The position numbers were made by a program, and so were the translations under genes. Below the pieces are notes generated by a model, which saw nothing but the letters and a program-made list of their open reading frames with translations, ran no database searches and was not told the origin of the DNA. From Bradysia coprophila (lineage: Eukaryota > Arthropoda > Insecta > Diptera > Sciaridae), in assembly GCF_014529535.1 (NCBI RefSeq), contig NC_050738.1:2294001-2358000 (forward strand): 64,000 bases of DNA, in the 5' to 3' direction. Of the stretch, positions 11,726 to 25,224 are shown in pieces; position 1 is the first letter of the stretch, and each line of letters begins with the position of its first letter.

Positions 11726-13640
11726 TTTGAATTTTTGGTCGGCTATTTGTCTCACCAATAGAATTTGCTATATGCGAAAAATGATGAAAAAAATAATGGG
11801 AAATGTGAGGCATTTTTCGTTTGACTGTTTGGTTGAAGTTTAAAAAAAAATTAAATTTGGTGAAAATGAAGCGAATATAGCTACTACTCACACATTGTTA
11901 GTTAGCCCTTTAAACGTAAGGAAGATTGTAAAAAAAATCGGCAAACGATTTAAACAAAATTTCATGTCTGTGCATAAACCATACATCCCAAATAACGTCT
12001 ATAATTGCACTGTACTTTATACGCACACAAAAAATCGATTAAACAAATGAAGCTCACTGTACTCCATTACAAAACGATGTTTCGATCCGTTTTAACGCCC
12101 GATACGATTTCCATTCAAACGCAAATTCATAATTATTTCCCAGGAAAACACACGAAACTGAATCTTAACGAACACAAAGCACGACATTAAGGAAAAACTA
12201 ACCGAAAAGGAACCAAATAAAAATACATTTTTGCTAAACACAAAGATTCTTTTTTTGTTGGTGCAAAAAATTTTTTTTTCACTCAAACCCGTTTCAAATA
12301 ACACACAGAGAGAGGATATTGCTGGCTACTGCCGCCTGCTTTCTACCAGACGCCCTGCATAACCCACCACCTCAGTGGAATATACAGCAGAAAAAAAAGA
12401 AGAGGAATCATCATGCCTCAACCTGCTTGCGTAGTAGTTTGTCGGAGGGGGTCTTTTTTTTGTCGAATACGAAATGTTGTATACAGGGTGCTCAATTCGA
12501 TTGTCGGTGAATGATTTTCTGAGTCAAATGAATTTTCCATTTTTGTTGATTACAATCAAAATTTATGGAAAACTCAATAAACAATTTGTGGAAATGGAAA
12601 TGCATACAAAGTCGATGAGCACCCTATGTGCCTCGTCACATAATAACTGAAATTATATACAACCCGTTTTAATTTAATGTACAATATTATTGATTCTCAC
12701 ATGAGAAAATGTATATATATCGTTCGAAATGCGATAAACATCATGTACGAAACACACCATGCACAATATATTCACAGCCACTGTCGTTGTCTCTGTCACC
12801 ATCACACAATTTTCCGCATAATCTTTTCTGATTGGTTCTCCTCGTCTCATACCCATTGTTTCGCGCGCGCACTCACCACCAACACCCCAAATGAAAAATT
12901 ATACGTTCAACATTTCCACACAAGAAGATGCACGCAATCGTTTACGCAGTCGCCAACTAACAAACAATTTCGTCCATCGTAATCGTTTTCCGAGAAGGGA
13001 AACTGTTCGTGAAAACGAATTTAATAAAAGAAATTAAAAAGACACATGGAAGTGGAGCGGTTTTTTTTGTTTGTCGGTTCTGTTTTGTTATATATGGTGT
13101 CGGTCATGTACAAACAGCGGCGAGTTAGTATAATGTAATATCGTATTATATGTGTCTATAGTGTCACAGACCGGACAACGCGAAATTAAAAGAAGGATGA
13201 TTATCCGCTGTTCGAACCGGCAACGGACTAGATTTTACATCAAACATTAGGCAATCCATTGAAATAATCGGACGGGACGATTGATTTTAGATAATTTCGT
13301 AAAATCCGAAAAAATTTAAAAATGCTACTAATTAGCCTGGCCTACCTTGCATATACGCTCCTATATTTCATGTCGTTTATTTAATGATTTTTGGACATGA
13401 AATCGGGAATTGATTTTTAAGATTTAGTACTAAGAAAGATCATGAAATCCTATGATGACACCATTCAAAGCTGACAAAGTTATTGAGGAAAATTGCACCC
13501 AAACACGACATTATTTTGCCGAGTCAACCGGTCTTCGAGTGCTAATATGTCAATTTTAATATGCCGGGCAACGATAACATAAATTTCTAATTTGCGTCTG
13601 ACTTCCAAAATAAAAGTTAAGTAGCTACAGTGAGACAAGG
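11726..13640. other. Upstream region of charlatan, no gene seen
   Basis: The short frames here lack support. A hairpin-type element with ends agggtgctca and tgagcaccct occupies about 12484-12625 (inner arms aattttccat and atggaaaact). The rest is AT-rich DNA that may hold charlatan 5' UTR and regulatory sequence. Confidence 0.45.
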
Positions 13641-15075
13641 CATCAGAACAGTCGGAGCGTTTGCTGCGACTTAGCCCCGTTCGACCCGTAATCCTATTTC
13701 GTCCGTAACCATAATACGTCCGTAGCCGTAATACGCCCGGAACCATAATACGTCTACAACCCTCTAATGCGTCTGTTACCAAAATGCAAATCAAGTTGAG
13801 CATGGTCAAATTTACTGAAAGTGTTCATTTTTAAAATTACGCATAGCCCAATTACGAAAGCCCGTACGAAGTACCTCTCAAACAAAACCAACAATTTACG
13901 ATATTATTTTAGAAACCCAAAATTTTTTGCCGACTTTCCATTGGGTATTCAATTACCTCTCAAATGAAACAAAAACTAGCAAAATCGAATGAGATTTACT
14001 CGATTTCTGTGCAAAAAGCACTTAGGGCAGAGTAGCGGCCTTAGTCCAAGGGCCCAAATTTGAAACTTTTTTTGCCATCATTCTATTCGGCATTCAATTA
14101 TCTCTCAAATGAAACAAAAACTAGCAAAATCGGATGAGATTTACTCGATTTATGTGCAAAAAACACTTAGGGCCGAGTAGCGGCCTTAGTCCAAGAGCCC
14201 AAATTTGAAACTTTTTTTGCCATCATTCTATTCGGCATTCAATTATCTCTCAAATGAAACAAAAACTAGCAAAATCGGATGAGATTTACTCGATTTATGT
14301 GCAAAAAACTCTTAGGGCCGAGTAGCGGCCTTAGTCGAAGGGTCCAAATTTGAAACTTTTTTTACCATCATTCTATTCGGCATTCAATTATCTCTCAAAT
14401 GAAACAAAAACTAGCAAAATCGGATGAGATTTACTCGATTTATGTGCAAAAAACACTTAGGGCCGAGTAGCGGCCTTAGTCCAAGAGCCCAAATTTGAAA
14501 CTTTTTTTTGCCACGTTCTTTTCGGTATTCAATTACCTTCCATAAAAAACTAAAACTAGCAAAATCGGATGAGATTTACTCGATTTATGTGCAAAAACAC
14601 TTAGGGCCGAGTAACGACCTTTTAGCCCTCCCAACAAGCCCACGTTGCATCTTACCCAAAAACAATGTTCAGCAACTTTGTTCTACTCGTCAATACCTTT
14701 CCTTTGATATATCACAAGCAGCCATTGCGTGCGTATTTCGGTAGATATCGTCGAAAGACTGAAAAACACCTATAGGGCCCTAGCTCTGGATGGGCCGACC
14801 CTACCATGCCCATTTTCGAACTTGACCTTTCTTTTGTCGATACCAATCGGGAAAAAAAGAATTTTCAAAAAAGGTTGTGATTTACTCAAGCTAGAGGGGT
14901 CACAGACGGACGGACGGACGGACGGATGGACGGACGGACGGACATTTTTTTATTGCGGATTCGTCATCTATTAACATAACCAAATGCTTTGCCCTTACTA
15001 TCTGCTTCCAATTCGACGTGTTACAAACGGCATATTAATCTTATAAGCCCCCAGTACTTCGTACGGGGCTAAAAA
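13641..15075 (+). repeat. Dispersed non-coding repeat, family 1, copy B
   Basis: Same ends as copy A: cagtcggagcgtttgctg on the left, gtacttcgtacggggcta on the right. At about 13930-14640 it has roughly four tandem units of 145 bp, each with attcggcattcaattatctc and a cacttagggccgagtagcgg segment; copies A and C contain about one unit. A GACG microsatellite lies at 14904-14943. It is non-coding. Confidence 0.85.
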
Positions 15076-16530
15076 TGATTTTCTCAGATGATTTTTTGTT
15101 TCTATTGAAATTGTAAATGTTTTCAAAAACTTTTTATTATCTCGATTTAACTCCATTCGTACCACGTACATACATAACCAATCTTAACATTATGCAGAAA
15201 TTCTTCCTATCGTTTATTTATATAAAGACAAATCCAAAATAGGAAAGTTTTAAAGTACGACCTCATACCCTCATAACGAATAACTTTTAAGAAGAAAGAA
15301 AAACTTCAAATTGTGGAAACCTATTTAAGAAAAGTTTCTCTTTACAAAGTCACCAGAACTATCAACCCATGATGGTATTTTGACCACTGAAGAAGAAAGG
15401 AAAATGTTTCGATATAAAAGCGGCTGTTCTCACATTGGGGTTACACTTTGACCTATTCAAAGTATCTAATTTTTTGCAGCAGAGGATTTTGCCTTTGTTT
15501 GTCTCGATGATATTTGAACACATCCAACATTTGTGTACTGTTGGTGTTCAATTTAATTTATTGATAAATTGAGATATTTCAATGAATAATTAAAATGAGA
15601 TAAGCGAACGATACGACTGGAATGACGATTATAGGAAACGAAATGACCTTTAACGAAAGTATGAGCGTTAAAGTTACGAATTACGATACAATCGTCGAAG
15701 ATATTTGAACCTCTACTACACACGACTACTTGTGGTTGGCAATCCGCTACGTTTTCAATTAAATTAATTTCACACATTGTGAAAATACTGTACAGCAGGA
15801 GGATAAGATATAAACTTTGTCATACGAGAAAAAAATTCAGATAATTTGTTGAGGGGCGGTAGGCTGGCCGCCGAGTTTATACTCTATCGTACGATACAGA
15901 TTTATATATGTACATATAGTTACATTGTACATGATACTATACAACTATACTGCATGCAAATATGTTACACATATTATAACGAAAATTTAAATTATTTTCG
16001 TCAAACAGAAATTTTTAATCGATATTAATGCTTAGCAAGAAGAATGGGATGACGCTGACGATGTCGAAAAAGAACAAAAGTATGGAGAAATAAATGAGCT
16101 CGTTAAAAATCACTTTACATTCTTCTTGATTTTTCATTTGTTTACGGTGGCCAGTCACCCCATTTTGATGAAATTTTTACCAGTTTAAAAAATGATATAA
16201 TACGAAAAGTATTATGGGAAATATTGTCGCGGTTTCATAGGTCAGTACATCTACAGAATTAGACTAGCAGAATTCTTGAAAATTCGATCGAAAAGTGGCT
16301 TAAGCTATCGCATAGGGTGCTAATGAAAATATTGATTATGTCTATTAGAGAACAATTAGCCGTCCTTTGCACAAGTCTTATCCAATCGTCAAAAATTGAT
16401 TTTTCATTGAAGCCATTTCTATGAGAATTTTACACTAACAAAAGCGAATGTGTCTACAATCCACCAAAACAAGCTGTAACACGATGTTTCTAGTTTCAGA
16501 GGAAGTACGAGCATCAAAAGTGACAACTTT
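15076..16530. other. Intergenic, nothing recognised
   Basis: AT-rich sequence between two family-1 repeats. No gene, RNA gene or clear mobile element is seen. Confidence 0.45.
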
Positions 16531-17790
16531 TTAGCCCCATACGAGTACGAAGGGGCTTATAGGATTACGATGCCGTGTGTAATTGATGGAATTCGAAGCA
16601 GACGGTAAGGGCAAAGTGTTTGCCTATGTTCATAGATGACGAATCCGCAATAAAAATTTGGGCCGTCTGTCCGTCTGTCTGTCACGTCGATATCTTGAGT
16701 AAATCAAATCCGATTTCAAAAAAACAAATTTCCCTGAAAGATAGTCAAAATAGTGAGGCTAAGTTCGAAGATGGGCGATTTTGGGTCGACGCCTCCCGAG
16801 CTGGGGCCCCATAAGTGATTTAACGTTTTCGGAAGATATATCTGGCCATTCAAAGGCTACACTTGTAAGTGATACGTCAAATGAAAGGTATTTACAATAC
16901 CGATCGACGAAAAAAAAGTTTATGGAAATTGGATGACCGACTCGTGAGTTAGACCCCTTGGTGTGAACTAGGTACAGGGCGGCAACCCGTTTTTACTTGA
17001 ATGTTGGCCAAATTTGAACGGATTTTGATGAATTTTGCTTTATTAGATAGGTATTGACCGTACTAATCAGGAAAAAAAAACTCATGGAATTCGGTTTACC
17101 GGAGCGTGAGCTAGGTCTCTTGGAGTGAGCTTATATGTGGCTACTCGGCCGTAGAGTGAAGGTGGTGTTTTTTGTTAATATCTCGAGTAAAATTTGACCA
17201 AATTTCATGAATTTTTTTTTGTTTGAAAGGTACTAACGAATGTAAAGCAGCCGTACTACTTTCCACCTCCTAACAAAATGGCCGTCGGCCGCCATTTTGG
17301 ATTTTTGTAAAAACAATATAAATCGGTGAAAATAATTCTTACAAAGTTATTGATCAGTGGGAAGTGATTGGTTATGTGTGTGTGGTGTTTCAAGGATCCC
17401 AAATATGGATATCTATATATAAATATATATAGTATATTGAGCTATATAACGGTATAGATAGTTATTTTGAGCTATATACTAGCATTTTTATCAGTAAATT
17501 GTTTATTTATAGGTAAATATAGGTTAATATAGGACTGAGGAAATTGTATGTCAATTTGAAATTTGTGTTACGTTTGAAAGGAACATCGTACGGGGCTTCG
17601 TAATTGCGCTATGCGCAATTTTTAAGACGTACAAATTTCATAAGAATTTTACTTTACCGACTTTTACAGGCGCAGTGGACTTACGGCAAAGTAGGGCGAC
17701 GGACGAACTAGGGTCATGTGCGCAGTAGATGTACGGGTTCGTACGGGGCTCAGTCGCAGCAAACGCTCCGACTGTTCTGACGGCTCGTTT
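16531..17790 (-). repeat. Dispersed non-coding repeat, family 1, copy C (inverted)
   Basis: This is the reverse complement of copies A and B. It starts ttagccccatacgagtacga and ends with agcaaacgctccgactgttc. It shares with copy A the stretch around gcggattcgtcatctatgaa (as its complement) and the gtctgtccgtctgtc run near 16667. No coding capacity. Confidence 0.85.
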
Positions 17791-20700
17791 CTGAAGAAGT
17801 CATTGTCCGGAACACTTTTGACTATTTATCCGAGGTAAGACAAAAATATATGGAACTTCAAAGTGCATCAAATTGTAACCACATTACCTCAAAGTAATTG
17901 TTATGCCAATGTTTCAGACGTCATCTGTTATCAAAAACAACAGCTATAATAAACAACAAGATTTGACTAATGAGTTCTTATATATAGCAAAAAGCAAGTT
18001 CAAAACAAATGAAGTAAAAGATTTCTGAAATTAATCTGTGAAAATCTTCGATTAAACGAAGTAATAGTTTGAATAGTATTTAAAACTGTAAATATGCTTG
18101 CCGCCTGTGACTAGTTTTTTTTATATTTGTATGGTCATCAGGGGTTTATTCTTATCTGGAAAAAACATACCCCCAGTCACTGAAAAATAAAATATTTTTT
18201 GAAAAGTGCTACACCCTAATATATAGGAAGTAAAAGTGTAGAATAGTAGGGTTGTCATCTTACGTCTACTGCTCTAGGCACCGAGACATTTGTTAAATTG
18301 TTTGATCAACTGATTCGTTTATTTTTATGTTGATAATAGTGTAGGAAGTAAGGACGAATTACGTTGAAATGTTTAAAGCCAAAAACAACTTTGGGTTTCC
18401 CCTCTAGCTTGTCATTCGATCATAGAAGACCAAGAGACTAAATAATGATATACGGTTGGTTATGAAGCGAAAAAACAAGATTTTTGAAGGGGAATGTAAA
18501 GGTTTTTTGTTTGTGATATGATCGCCGGAAATCTTCCTTACTGGATGTACGCTATTATGCCGAAAAGGAAGTTAGGGACAAAGACAAAAGAACGTTGATC
18601 TAGTGAAAACATTTCACATCGATAGCAGTAGTTTAGAGCTGTTAGTAGTGCTGCAGCAGTACTACTAACAGCTATAAATTTTATCAGAATTTCATTTCAT
18701 TTTATAAAAAGTAAACCTTTAACAAATGACCCGCGTAGCTCCAGTATACAATTCTAAGGAACTACATTCGAAGAGAAGCAATTTTCGAAGATATTCGGTC
18801 ATAGTACCGTAACTAATTATAATTTAGCATAGAGCCAGCAGAGAAATAAAAGCAATTGAGTACAACAGGAAAACCTTTTTCGGAAGGTAGATTTTAGTAA
18901 CTATCCATGTCCAGTCCATACAACCCGCAAGACAATCGTACACGCCATACAGAGATTCATAATCGAAATACCCAACAAAATTATAAATGAAAACCTGAAA
19001 TGACTAACGTTAATTCGTCTTATTTTTACATCAACCCTTCATTGTGTATGTTCACATCCATTTATACGCCCAACGCAATGAATAAAGCTGAAAGAATGTC
19101 GATCATAATAACAACGAAAGACAAGCATACACGCAACGAAATGTGAATATTTTTACCCTTATTATATTTAAACGAATTCGTAAGAAACTTGATGCAAGAG
19201 AAATACTAAGAAAACGCGCTGAGCTACAGAAAGACCCCCATCTAATAATACGCCTGCCTGTTGAATGTGTATATGCCATAAATTTAATCACACACAGAGT
19301 GTATATCAACCCAAAACACCATACGAAAAAAAAGGCAGAAATGTAACAGGAAAACGACTAACGCACATTCTCATACACTAAAATGAGGGACACAAAAAAT
19401 GATGTGTATAAATGCAACATTCAACACCCATCGCCGTTCGTATACAATTTTACGTTTTGAATTTAAATAGTTAAAATTTTGAATTTGTTTACATTTCCCA
19501 TTAACGTTTGTCTTATCAAAAATTGTTTTAATCGAATGCCATCCTGTGCTGCTCAAGTTTAGATCGACACAAAAGCGAACCGTTATGTCTTTTTGTTCAA
19601 TGAAATTGTCATTGTTTAAGGTTTCGAAAAAAGAAGGTAAATAAAAGATCAATCAAAGCTTACATCAAGAGTCAATCTATTCCATATTTTCACAACGTCC
19701 GAATCCATCGTACTGATAAGACCAGCTGAATTGTATCAAACCGTATCAACGTAACCAAATTGTAATTAGTAAACTTGTTTTGTTTTCACTTCACTACACA
19801 ATTGAAAATAAACCTCCTTACAACGTGATAAAACTCAGTGAATGTTCGTTCGTTCCAAGTCGGTTGAATAATATTCTTCACTCCAACCTACCCATACCCA
19901 GTAACCCACCCACATTTAAAACACATTCAATACACCACATGCATGTATACGTTGTCTGCAGAAAGTAATAATAAAATATAGTTTTGTGATTATATCTACA
20001 TCAAAAGCAGAGCGTTCTTCTCGAACCTCATATCTATACATATATGTATGTGTATGCCTACAGCCTACACATGCATACACTTTGTCATATCATTTCTAAA
20101 AAAAAGTTTTTTTTTTTAATTTTGTTTATTATCCGAACCGAAGAGAGTGTAACGACACGAGATCTTTGAATGTGTTGGTGAAAACATGTGGTAGTTGATG
20201 AGATAGTAGTTGAATTTGGAAAGCAGTTTATTCGGGTAGCGAAGGTATAATGTTAACGATCAAGTAAACTAGCAGGTACTAAATTTACACCGTGAACCAC
20301 CGCACTTACACACTTATGAATTGTCTTTATATTGTTGGGTGGATGGGCTGCGTTTAGGACCACTACAGACGAAGAAAAAGGTCGTCTTGTTAATTTATAC
20401 ATAAAATATACCGAACCCATGATCGAAAGGGTTTTTGCTTGGTGTATACAATGTTAGGTGGAATGTAATGATCAACAACATGAATGGCAGTAACTGATGT
20501 ATGTAATTAAACATAAACTGACTCATAGAACTAGATCATCGCAGAAATATTTATGAATGAAACACATAGGTGGTTCCGAAGACCGCTGGAGGCAGTGATA
20601 TTTTCACTCAGACGGAAATCATGTCATTTCAATTCAGTTGAAAGTACCCAAACGCGATGCATTTTGTTCAGTTAAACTGAGTTTCTATTGAATACAAGTG

Positions 20701-21477
20701 AAAGAACATGCATGAAACGAAACATTGGTAACTAGGTACCTTGGTAACCATCGTTCTGAAGTTTAATGACGAGTCGTACATATTTTTGAACATAATGAAA
20801 ACTCAACTTATTTCGTGGATTTTTAAATTAGTTCTACCCTCCACATAAAAAGGAATATTTTTTCCTTGAATTCTAAATTTAAACACATCTCTAATCTCCC
20901 GCATTCCGACGACGGCATGTGTAGAAGAAATATATACATCTAATCTAAACAACACATACAGTTGTAGACAATGTTCCATTCATAGAAGAAGTTCACCCCA
21001 TAAACAACCAACTCACCCTCTATTTTTCATTTTCTTAAAATAAAATATTTTTTCATAGCTACCTTCCTACATACCCTACATACATACAATGCGACTTCAG
21101 ACCCACAATTTTTTTTTAAATCGACTCCTCTACTTCACCACCACACATACTATATTGAATAAGAATTCTCGATATCTTCAATTTTCTTTCATGTTTGAAT
21201 GTAAGAAGAAATATAATGTAAGAAGTAGACGAAGAAGATCGGTTTGTTTAGAACCAAATTGTGTGGGGTAAGTATTTTGTTTATTTATATTTGAAAAAAA
21301 AGGGGATTTAATCATACTGTGTGGTTGAAATAACTCATTACATGCGACGTGGGAACGGGAATATATCTCAGTTAAGAGGAAATTTTGATACTCCAGAATT
21401 TTAGTTACAATTTTTCTTCTTTTTTTACTAAAATTACAGAAAAAAGAATCACTAAAATATGTCCTAGTGATGACATC
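17791..21477. other. Gene-poor stretch
   Basis: No gene is supported. It contains one copy of a short dispersed repeat (17919-18030) and a 37-bp hairpin at about 18637-18673 with 13-bp perfect arms, agctgttagtagt and its complement. Several short open frames between 19.1 and 21.3 kb look like chance. Confidence 0.45.
17919..18030 (+). repeat. Short dispersed repeat, family 2
   Basis: It starts gtcatctgttatc, contains gagttcttatatatagcaaa, and ends aaacaaatgaagtaaaagat. It is one of about nine related copies in the window. Confidence 0.7.
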
Positions 21478-21481
21478 ACAA

Positions 21482-22244
21482 CACGGTGAGCTTGAAAAAT
21501 ATTAATTAAAAAAGTTCTTGCATATTCACTTTGACTGTGGCAAAAGGCAAGGTTAACGATAAAGTTTAAAAATAATTGACCAAACTGAGGCATCTCCAGG
21601 CGTGGGGTAATTTGGCACACGGTGCTAAAACAACGCATTTTTCAACTACGTAAAAGGTGAACTCGCGCACAAATTTTCGATACCAAAATTTTGTAAAAGG
21701 AGTCATTAAGTCCGTGACATGGCTAAAAAGCACCTTTTACATAGTTTAAAAGTGCATTCTTTTTGCACCGTGTGCCAGATTCCCCGATACGCATCTCCAT
21801 ACATTTATGAAATTTTCCAGAAAATGGTGAAAAATATTGCTGGACAACATGATTCTATGTAAAAAATTGTTCTACATTATGCCCCTAAAATCTTCGATTT
21901 TATTGATAAAGCTGACGTGAAGTATCGAATTGTGCCAAAAAATAGGACTAAGTTGTCGGTATTTTAGAGGAACACCGGAGAACGATTTTTTTACCAAGAA
22001 TCATGTTGTCCATCAATTAAAAATAAAGAGACGCTCGTATGCAACATTATGTTTGCACTATTTTCTGGAAAATTTCAAAAATGTATGGAGATGACTCGTT
22101 TTTGCCAATTATTTTTAAAATTTACCGTTACCATTGCCTTGTGTCGGACCAAAAAAGTTTTGTCTCGACCCCACGAACGCTATTGCACAGTCAAAGTAAA
22201 TATGCAAGAACTTTTTTATTTAAACTTTTTTTAAGCTCACCGTG
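21482..22244. mobile_element. Foldback element with CACGGTG ends and 4-bp target duplication
   Basis: The ends cacggtgagcttgaaaaa and ttaagctcaccgtg are inverted, and ACAA flanks both sides (21478-21481 and 22245-22248). Arms of about 250-300 bp pair almost along the whole length (ggacaacatgattct near 21842 with agaatcatgttgtcc near 22000). A second element interrupts the left arm at 21598-21790. Four-base duplications with CAC...GTG ends are known in Chapaev-type elements, and the heptamer is also close to Transib or RSS ends, so the class is open. One isolated right-type end, gctcaccgtg, occurs near 29092. Confidence 0.85.
21598..21790. mobile_element. Nested inverted-repeat element with 8-bp target duplication
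   Basis: An exact 8-bp duplication gcatctcc lies at 21590-21597 and 21791-21798. The element's arms (ggcacacggtgc and gcaccgtgtgcc; cgtaaaaggtg and caccttttaca) pair nearly end to end. Removing it restores pairing of the outer element's arms, which confirms that it is a later insertion. An 8-bp duplication suggests a hAT-type MITE. Confidence 0.85.
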
Positions 22245-22670
22245 ACAAACCTGTATAAGAAGTAGTTTAACAACGGTCTTATCTTTGTTGTTAAATAGGC
22301 CAAAATGATTTACCACTGCCTCGTGAGAGACCAAAAATCCACTTACAAATATGCCCCTCAACAGCGTAATAAAAGTGTTCATTCGTCGAACTTTTGAAGT
22401 TGCGCACAAGCTCTTCGAGTTTTATACCGATAAATGATCTAACGCTTCGTACCTGTTGAATTCTGCATTGAATTCTCTGTGCCGCCGTTTTTGGTAATAG
22501 TTAAATCGTCTCATCATCTTCGTTTAAATTACTTAAATCTTCGGATAATTGTCATCCAACATGTACACTCTCCGAAAGTGTGGCTTCATTTCAAGCGTCG
22601 ACTAAGGGTTAACGGGGAACGCAACTATAATGCAATGCAACAATAAATAAGGCTTTATTTCCATTTGTCA

Positions 22671-22893
22671 AAAAACTACTTCGTGTGAGAGACAAAATTG
22701 AATTTTTCCATTTTTTTCTTTGTTTACTTGACTTCTTGCCTCTCACGGCTCTCACACGGAGTACTTTTTGTTGAGTGGAAACCATACTTATGTCCATTCC
22801 ACTCAACAAAAAGTACTCCGTGAGAGGCAAACCGTCAAGTAACCGAAAAAAAAAATTGAAAAAATTCAATTTTGTTTCTCACACCGAGTTTGG
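22671..22893. mobile_element. Foldback element with long arms
   Basis: Arms of about 100 bp (gtgagagacaaaattgaatt with attcaattttgtttctcac; cggagtactttttgttgagt with actcaacaaaaagtactccg) surround a loop of about 17 bp at 22782-22798. It is non-coding and the target duplication is not clear. Confidence 0.8.
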
Positions 22894-23234
22894 TAAGAGG
22901 AAACTAAGCATAGATAGTACATCAGCATGACAATATATTTCTCATGCTTCGTGGCCGAAAATGAGGGCACTTTTTAAAATTTTCTCGAGTTTTCGGTCCT
23001 CTGGATGAAAACTTACATGTGTAACTGTTTGGGACGGTTGATTAGGCACTTTCGCTTGTAAGTCTCACTTCGTTCGGCCTACAATTCGCGCGATTGCCTA
23101 AAATCAATCGTCCAAAACAGGTACACAAATAACTATCATTTCTATGTTTTATTCAATTTTTCAATAAAGTGTGACGCTTGTCCCTGAATTAGTAAAATAT
23201 AATTTTCCGCTAAAGTATTTGACGAAAATTTGAA

Positions 23235-25224
23235 TTACATCAAATGAAGCCATCTTACACAATGACAAACTATTAACATCAAATTCAATGAAGGCGAAAG
23301 CATTTTGCAAACACTACGCCAAGGTGTCATCGGGAGCAGGCAAAACTCAACGAGTAAAAAATGGCGTAATTCCAGAACCTTTTTCATTTAATGAGTTCGT
23401 CGATGCAACAGAGTCAATGAAATCAGATAAGGCGCCAGGACACGATTGTATATTGCTTGAATTCATCATCAACTTGGATCTGCGAGCCGCCCTGGTACTT
23501 CTAGCGTTCTTAAACTTGGTCCTCCACAAAGGCATACCAGCAATCTTATCTGGAGAAAGGCGTTAGTTGTCCCAATTCTCAAGAAAGACAAACCAGCGAA
23601 TGAACTGAAGAGTTATAGACCAGTTGCACTAACATCAATTTTGTGTAAAATCTATGAAAAGATGTTAATGAACAGACTGCAGAACCACCTGAAACAACAA
23701 AAAACGATAAATCCAGCTCAAGGTGCGTTTCAACCGAGAAAATCATCATTGGATCAAGTGGGTTTCCTTTGTCAATTAATTCAAAACAATTTCAACGACA
23801 AATTAACCACCGTGGTCGCATTCATTGACTTCAAAGCGGCCTATGATTTAGTATCACGTGATATCTTATTAACGAAACTATCTCAAATGAACACGCCAGA
23901 TTACATAGTTCATTCCATTCATAACTTCTTATGCCAAAGATTTATTGCCGTTCGCTGTCATGATAAGACGTCTTCGTTCAAACAAGTCAGAAGGGGCCTA
24001 CCACAAGGAGCAGTGTCGAGTACAACATTGTTCAACTGTATGGTGAACGATCTGTGTCAGAATCTACGTTCAATAACTGGAGTCGAAATAGTAATGTTTG
24101 CTGACGATCTGGCAATTGTCGTCTCTGGCGATGATATGACAACCATTGAATCAATAATGAACTGCGCTTTGGACGAGTTGAAGGATTGGGTACAGACAAA
24201 CGAAATGGAAGTGAACGTGGAGAAAACGTTTTATCAATTGTTTTCAATGGCAAATAGTTCACAAAAACCAGAATTATTTTATAATGGAACAACAGTCCGA
24301 GAAACCCAAAGACAACGTTATCTCGGGATTGAACTGGATCAGCGTCTTACATTCAAATTTCATGTAGAATCAGTGGTTGAAAAGGCTGAAAACAGAATGA
24401 AAATTTTGAAAAGACTTTCTGGCACAAAATGGGGAGCCTCGAAAGACACGCTGACCTTGACATACAAAGCATACATCCTACCAGTTCTTACATTCGGTCA
24501 CGAACTTCTGATATGTGCCAGTCCGTCAATGTTGAAAAAACTTGAAATCGTTCAGTACAAAGCTTTAAGAATGATAACTGGAGGAGTCAAATCAACGCCC
24601 ATTACCGCCATGGAAATGTTTTCGGGTATTAAACCAATCCGATTCGCTTGCGAGGAAGCAGCCATGAAAATGTTCGAACGTATACAACGAACACCGAATA
24701 GTTTATGGAACACTTTCCATGCAGTGGAACAACGGCTTAAATCGAAACCTTCAATCATTCATAAAATTAAATCAACTTACGAGTCGTACGTCTTGAATTA
24801 TCCAACCAAATGCCGACGATTCACATCGGGAAAAGGGAAGCGTAGAAACATTAAAAAATTTTCTGACGCAAAAAAAAGTATCGAAATGAATGTGGCGGAA
24901 GCGATCAAATATCATCAACACAATATATCCGAAACAAAATCTTGGTCGAGTATAAATCAACAGTCGGTAATATCGAACAGCCGGAAGATCTACGTTGCAA
25001 ATTTCAGAAGACTGACAGGACATGATTTGTTATATAAACATTTGGCTCGCATTGGAGTTGTAACATCGCCGAAATGTACTTTCTGTAACGTTGATGATCA
25101 AACATCAGAGCATATTATGAACTGCCACCACTTGAATAACGTTAAATCAAATTTGCTTGTCAGTACTTCGAATGAAGAAGAATTATTCTCGGAGCTATAC
25201 TGGCATGTTCGGAACATTCAATGA
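23235..25224 (+). mobile_element. Non-LTR retrotransposon (LINE) fragment: reverse transcriptase, 5'-truncated, frameshifted
   Basis: The first frame, about 23236-23562, has the start of an RT domain (SDKAPGHDCILLEFI). A shift of frame near 23545 leads into a 23641-25224 frame with KSYRPVALTSILCKIYEKM just before it, AFIDFKAAYDLVSRDIL, RRGLPQGAVSSTTLFN and the catalytic FADDLAIVVSGDD. The C-terminus carries a Cys/His knuckle (CTFCNVDDQTSEHIMNCH). The endonuclease domain is absent: an in-frame stop lies just before the retained part. The clade is not resolved; the FADD box and C-terminal knuckle fit I/R1/jockey-like elements. It is probably a dead copy, although the long intact stretch suggests a fairly recent insertion. 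The 3' end lies somewhere in 25.22-25.5 kb. Confidence 0.9.

Noticed and set aside
398..17790. Helitron identity for family-1 repeats
   Set aside because: A TC start and a hairpin near a CTAA end are suggestive. But the hairpin touches the end directly, one copy lacks the 5' A flank, and the 3' flanks do not begin with T.
18637..18673. microRNA precursor
   Set aside because: The 37-bp hairpin is too short for a normal precursor, and no longer stem surrounds it.
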